Assembly (NCBI GenBank): GCA_035544495.1
Contig: DATKEU010000257.1
Coordinates: 1 to 7,359 of the forward strand
From: DATKEU01 sp035544495
GTDB lineage: Bacteria; Myxococcota_A; Polyangia; Fen-1088
Direction of reading: 5' to 3'
Length of the DNA stretch: 7,359 nucleotides
In this document: piece by piece, positions 5,460-7,359 of the stretch
Numbering within the stretch: position 1 is the first letter of the stretch
Layout: every line of letters starts with the position of its first letter
Notes under the pieces: generated by a model
Databases searched by the model: none
Seen by the model: only the letters and a program-made list of their open reading frames with translations
Told to the model about the DNA's origin: nothing
Translations under genes and position numbers: made by a program

Positions 5460-7359
5460 TTATTTCCAGCCGCGCGCGGTCCAGTACCCGACCATCTTGC
5501 GGACCAGCGCCGCGTCGGGCGGCCCGACGGTCTGGAGCGCGTGGCTCGCGCTCTCGGCGACCTTCGTCTCGTAGAAGACGGCGGGGCCGGTCTGGGGCGC
5601 GGCGTACTTCGATCGATAGAAGTCGAGCAGCTTGATGGTCGGGTTGACGGCGGGATCGGGGTTGCTCGCCGCCAGCCGGGCGAGCCAGTCCTGCGCCGAG
5701 ATTGACTGGAAGGCCAGGCCCGCGTCGCGCAGCATGGGCAGCAGATCGCGCGTCCAGTTGAGCGAGCGGGGGTTGACGACGTGGTAGACGTCGTGCGCCT
5801 CGCGGGCCTGACAGATCTCGACGATCACCTGGGCGACGACGTCGATGGGAAGCCAGGTCAGCGTGTCGTTCAGCGTGGGGAGCGCGCCCATGCTGACGGC
5901 CGAGCGGATCATCAGCGGGATCGCCTCGGTGGCGTTCCAGGCGCCGTGGCGCGTGTCGCCGATGATCTGCCCGACGCGCAGGACGCGCGCGTCGAGACCG
6001 GCCTCGCGCGCCCGCTGGCACAGTCGCTCGGAGACCAGCTTCGACCGGGCGTAGCCCGTCTCCTGCGCGTCCGTCAGCTTCCGGGTGTGGGCCTCCGGAA
6101 CGACGCTGGCGGAGCGGACGGCCGACGACACCGACGAGACGAAGAAGTAGCGGGCGTTCGCCGCGAAGGCGAAATCGATCAGGTTGCGCGCGCCCTGGAG
6201 CTGGCCCTCGAACGACGAGACGCCCAGGTTGAAGTTCACGCTCCAGGCGTTGTGAATCACCAGGTTGACCCGCTCGAGGGCGCCCGGCGCCAGGCCCAGG
6301 TCGGCGCGGGTCAGATCGGCGCTCAGCGATTGGACACGATCGAGCGGCGCCGCCAGGCCCTTCGACTCGAGCGACTCGAGCGTCCGCCGCTGGGGGTCCG
6401 AGCCGCGGTTCAAGCAATAGACCTTCTCGATGCCCGGCACGCGCAGCAACGTCGCCAGCAGGTGCGCGCCGAGAGAGCCGGTGGCGCCGGTGAGCAGCAC
6501 GACCTTCGGCGCGCCGGCGTCTTTCCGCGGCCGCGCGTCGAAAGCCGCGTACCTGTCGATCAAGACCTGCATCTCTTCCAGCTCGGAGCGCTTGGTGTAC
6601 GACTGGCCCGAGCGCAGCGCGAAGAGGTACGAGGCCAGCGCGCGGACGCTCGGGTACTCGAAGCAGACGTTGCCAGGCACCTCGGACCCTTGGCCCCCGA
6701 GATCCAGCGTGCGCAGGATGCGCGAGAACATGCGATACGCGCCCAGCGAATCGAGGCCGAGCGCGAAGAAATCGGCGTCGGGCGTGACGCGCGCGGCGCC
6801 CTCCGGACCGAGCTTCAAGATCTCGAGCACGAGCTCCGTGAGCCAGGCCTGCATCCCCTCTCGATCGAGCTGCAGGTCCCCGCCGCCGCCGGCGGCCTGG
6901 GCGTCCTCGTAGACGGATTCGATCAAGGTCTCGAACTTCTTGTAGAAGGCCGAGCGAATCACGGTGCCCTTGTCGGTCTTCGGACAGTCGTTGATGGCGT
7001 CGGCTTTCAGAACGCGGATGTTCTCGCGGGCGATCTTGGCGTAGGACTCGGCCCGCGCGTTGGCGGCGTCGATCGTCGGCTGCACCATCTTGATGTACTC
7101 GTCCTCGGAGACCGAGTCGTAACCCTTGGCGGGGACGATGACCAAACCCGGCGCGACCTGGCCGGCGCCGAAGACGACAGCCTCGGCGACGCGCTCGTCG
7201 GACCGGACCGTGTGCTCGAACTGGACCGGGTTGACCTTCTCGCCGTTGACCAGCACCAGCCAGTCGTCCAGCCGGCCAACGTACTTGAACCGGTCGGTCT
7301 TTGTCGGGTGGTGGATGAACAGGTCGCGCGTGGCGTAGCTGCCGTCCGGCTGATTGGAG
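5460..7359 (-). CDS. NRPS-like adenylation / carrier / thioester reductase protein (N-terminus beyond the right edge)
   Basis: The C-terminal 632 residues (S1 = codon 7358-7356) of a carboxylic-acid-reductase-like A-T-R enzyme. The adenylation domain activates an acid with ATP, the carrier holds it on phosphopantetheine, and the reductase releases it with NAD(P)H as aldehyde or alcohol. Visible parts: the end of the adenylation domain, with GRLDDWLVLVNGEKVNP at 28-44 (motif A8) and PKTDKGTVIR at 126-135 (A10; Lys130 is the candidate catalytic lysine). The carrier domain spans about 165-250, with Ser204 in ALGLDSLGA as pantetheine site. The NAD_binding_4-type reductase starts near 284, with TGATGSLG at 290-297, FVSSVSSAV at 406-414 and the Y436-A-R-S-K440 catalytic pair. 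The protein ends at TAA, 5462-5460. No condensation or thioesterase domain is seen. The amidase gene follows after 20 bases on the same strand. Substrate cannot be told because the specificity pocket is outside the window. Confidence 0.88.
   Translation of the reverse strand, partial: SNQPDGSYATRDLFIHHPTKTDRFKYVGRLDDWLVLVNGEKVNPVQFEHTVRSDERVAEAVVFGAGQVAPGLVIVPAKGYDSVSEDEYIKMVQPTIDAANARAESYAKIARENIRVLKADAINDCPKTDKGTVIRSAFYKKFETLIESVYEDAQAAGGGGDLQLDREGMQAWLTELVLEILKLGPEGAARVTPDADFFALGLDSLGAYRMFSRILRTLDLGGQGSEVPGNVCFEYPSVRALASYLFALRSGQSYTKRSELEEMQVLIDRYAAFDARPRKDAGAPKVVLLTGATGSLGAHLLATLLRVPGIEKVYCLNRGSDPQRRTLESLESKGLAAPLDRVQSLSADLTRADLGLAPGALERVNLVIHNAWSVNFNLGVSSFEGQLQGARNLIDFAFAANARYFFVSSVSSAVRSASVVPEAHTRKLTDAQETGYARSKLVSERLCQRAREAGLDARVLRVGQIIGDTRHGAWNATEAIPLMIRSAVSMGALPTLNDTLTWLPIDVVAQVIVEICQAREAHDVYHVVNPRSLNWTRDLLPMLRDAGLAFQSISAQDWLARLAASNPDPAVNPTIKLLDFYRSKYAAPQTGPAVFYETKVAESASHALQTVGPPDAALVRKMVGYWTARGWK

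Noticed and set aside
5463..6417. Upstream extension of the amidase frame into the reductase gene
   Set aside because: The frame is open here but the translation is Arg/Pro/Ala-rich without motifs, while the overlapping frame encodes the conserved reductase; amidase similarity begins only at about 5439.
1..7359. tRNA or rRNA genes, CRISPR arrays, insertion sequences or attachment sites
   Set aside because: No repeat-spacer pattern, transposase motif, terminal inverted repeat pair or RNA-gene structure was seen; nearly all sequence is accounted for by the genes listed.

Overview
The window is strongly GC-rich, with G/C-heavy third codon positions. It carries a cytochrome-like lipoprotein of the DUF1587/DUF1595/DUF1592/DUF1588/DUF1585 family directly followed by a Tat-exported DUF1552 protein. 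This pairing is common in Myxococcota, Planctomycetes, Verrucomicrobia and Acidobacteria. Together with the lipoprotein style (lipobox plus a long Gly/Ala/Pro linker) and an NRPS-like adenylation-carrier-reductase protein, it points most to a myxobacterium or an uncultured relative. That assignment is inference; no marker gene is present.

Layout. (1) Positions 1-902, minus strand: the N-terminal part of an M28-family zinc peptidase lipoprotein that runs off the left edge. (2) Positions 903-1133: a divergent intergenic region with three perfect inverted repeats in about 80 bases and a short AT-rich patch. (3) Positions 1134-2822 and 2819-4210, plus strand: a two-gene operon overlapping by ATGA, encoding a lipoprotein with one haem-binding CxxCH motif and a Tat-exported DUF1552 protein. 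(4) Positions 4217-5439, minus strand: an amidase-signature enzyme with its Lys-Ser-Ser triad intact but split by a one-base frameshift near 4722. (5) Positions 5460-7359, minus strand: the C-terminal 632 residues of an adenylation / carrier / thioester-reductase protein whose start lies beyond the right edge.

How the genes may work together. The two plus-strand genes are almost certainly co-expressed and form an exported pair of unknown biochemical function, probably redox-linked through a covalent haem. The divergently transcribed M28 lipoprotein may share regulation with them, because all the regulatory sequence lies in one 231-base gap. On the other side, the reductase and amidase genes are co-directional with a gap of about 20 bases, so they look like one transcription unit. 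One possible chemistry is amide hydrolysis to a carboxylic acid that the reductase activates and reduces to an aldehyde, but the frameshift casts doubt on whether the amidase is still made. The two blocks converge with only six bases between their stop codons.

No RNA gene, mobile element, CRISPR array or tRNA was seen. I found no clearly new system. The best leads are the DUF1592/DUF1552 pair with its altered HxxSHH motif, the reductase-amidase unit, and the inverted-repeat cluster.
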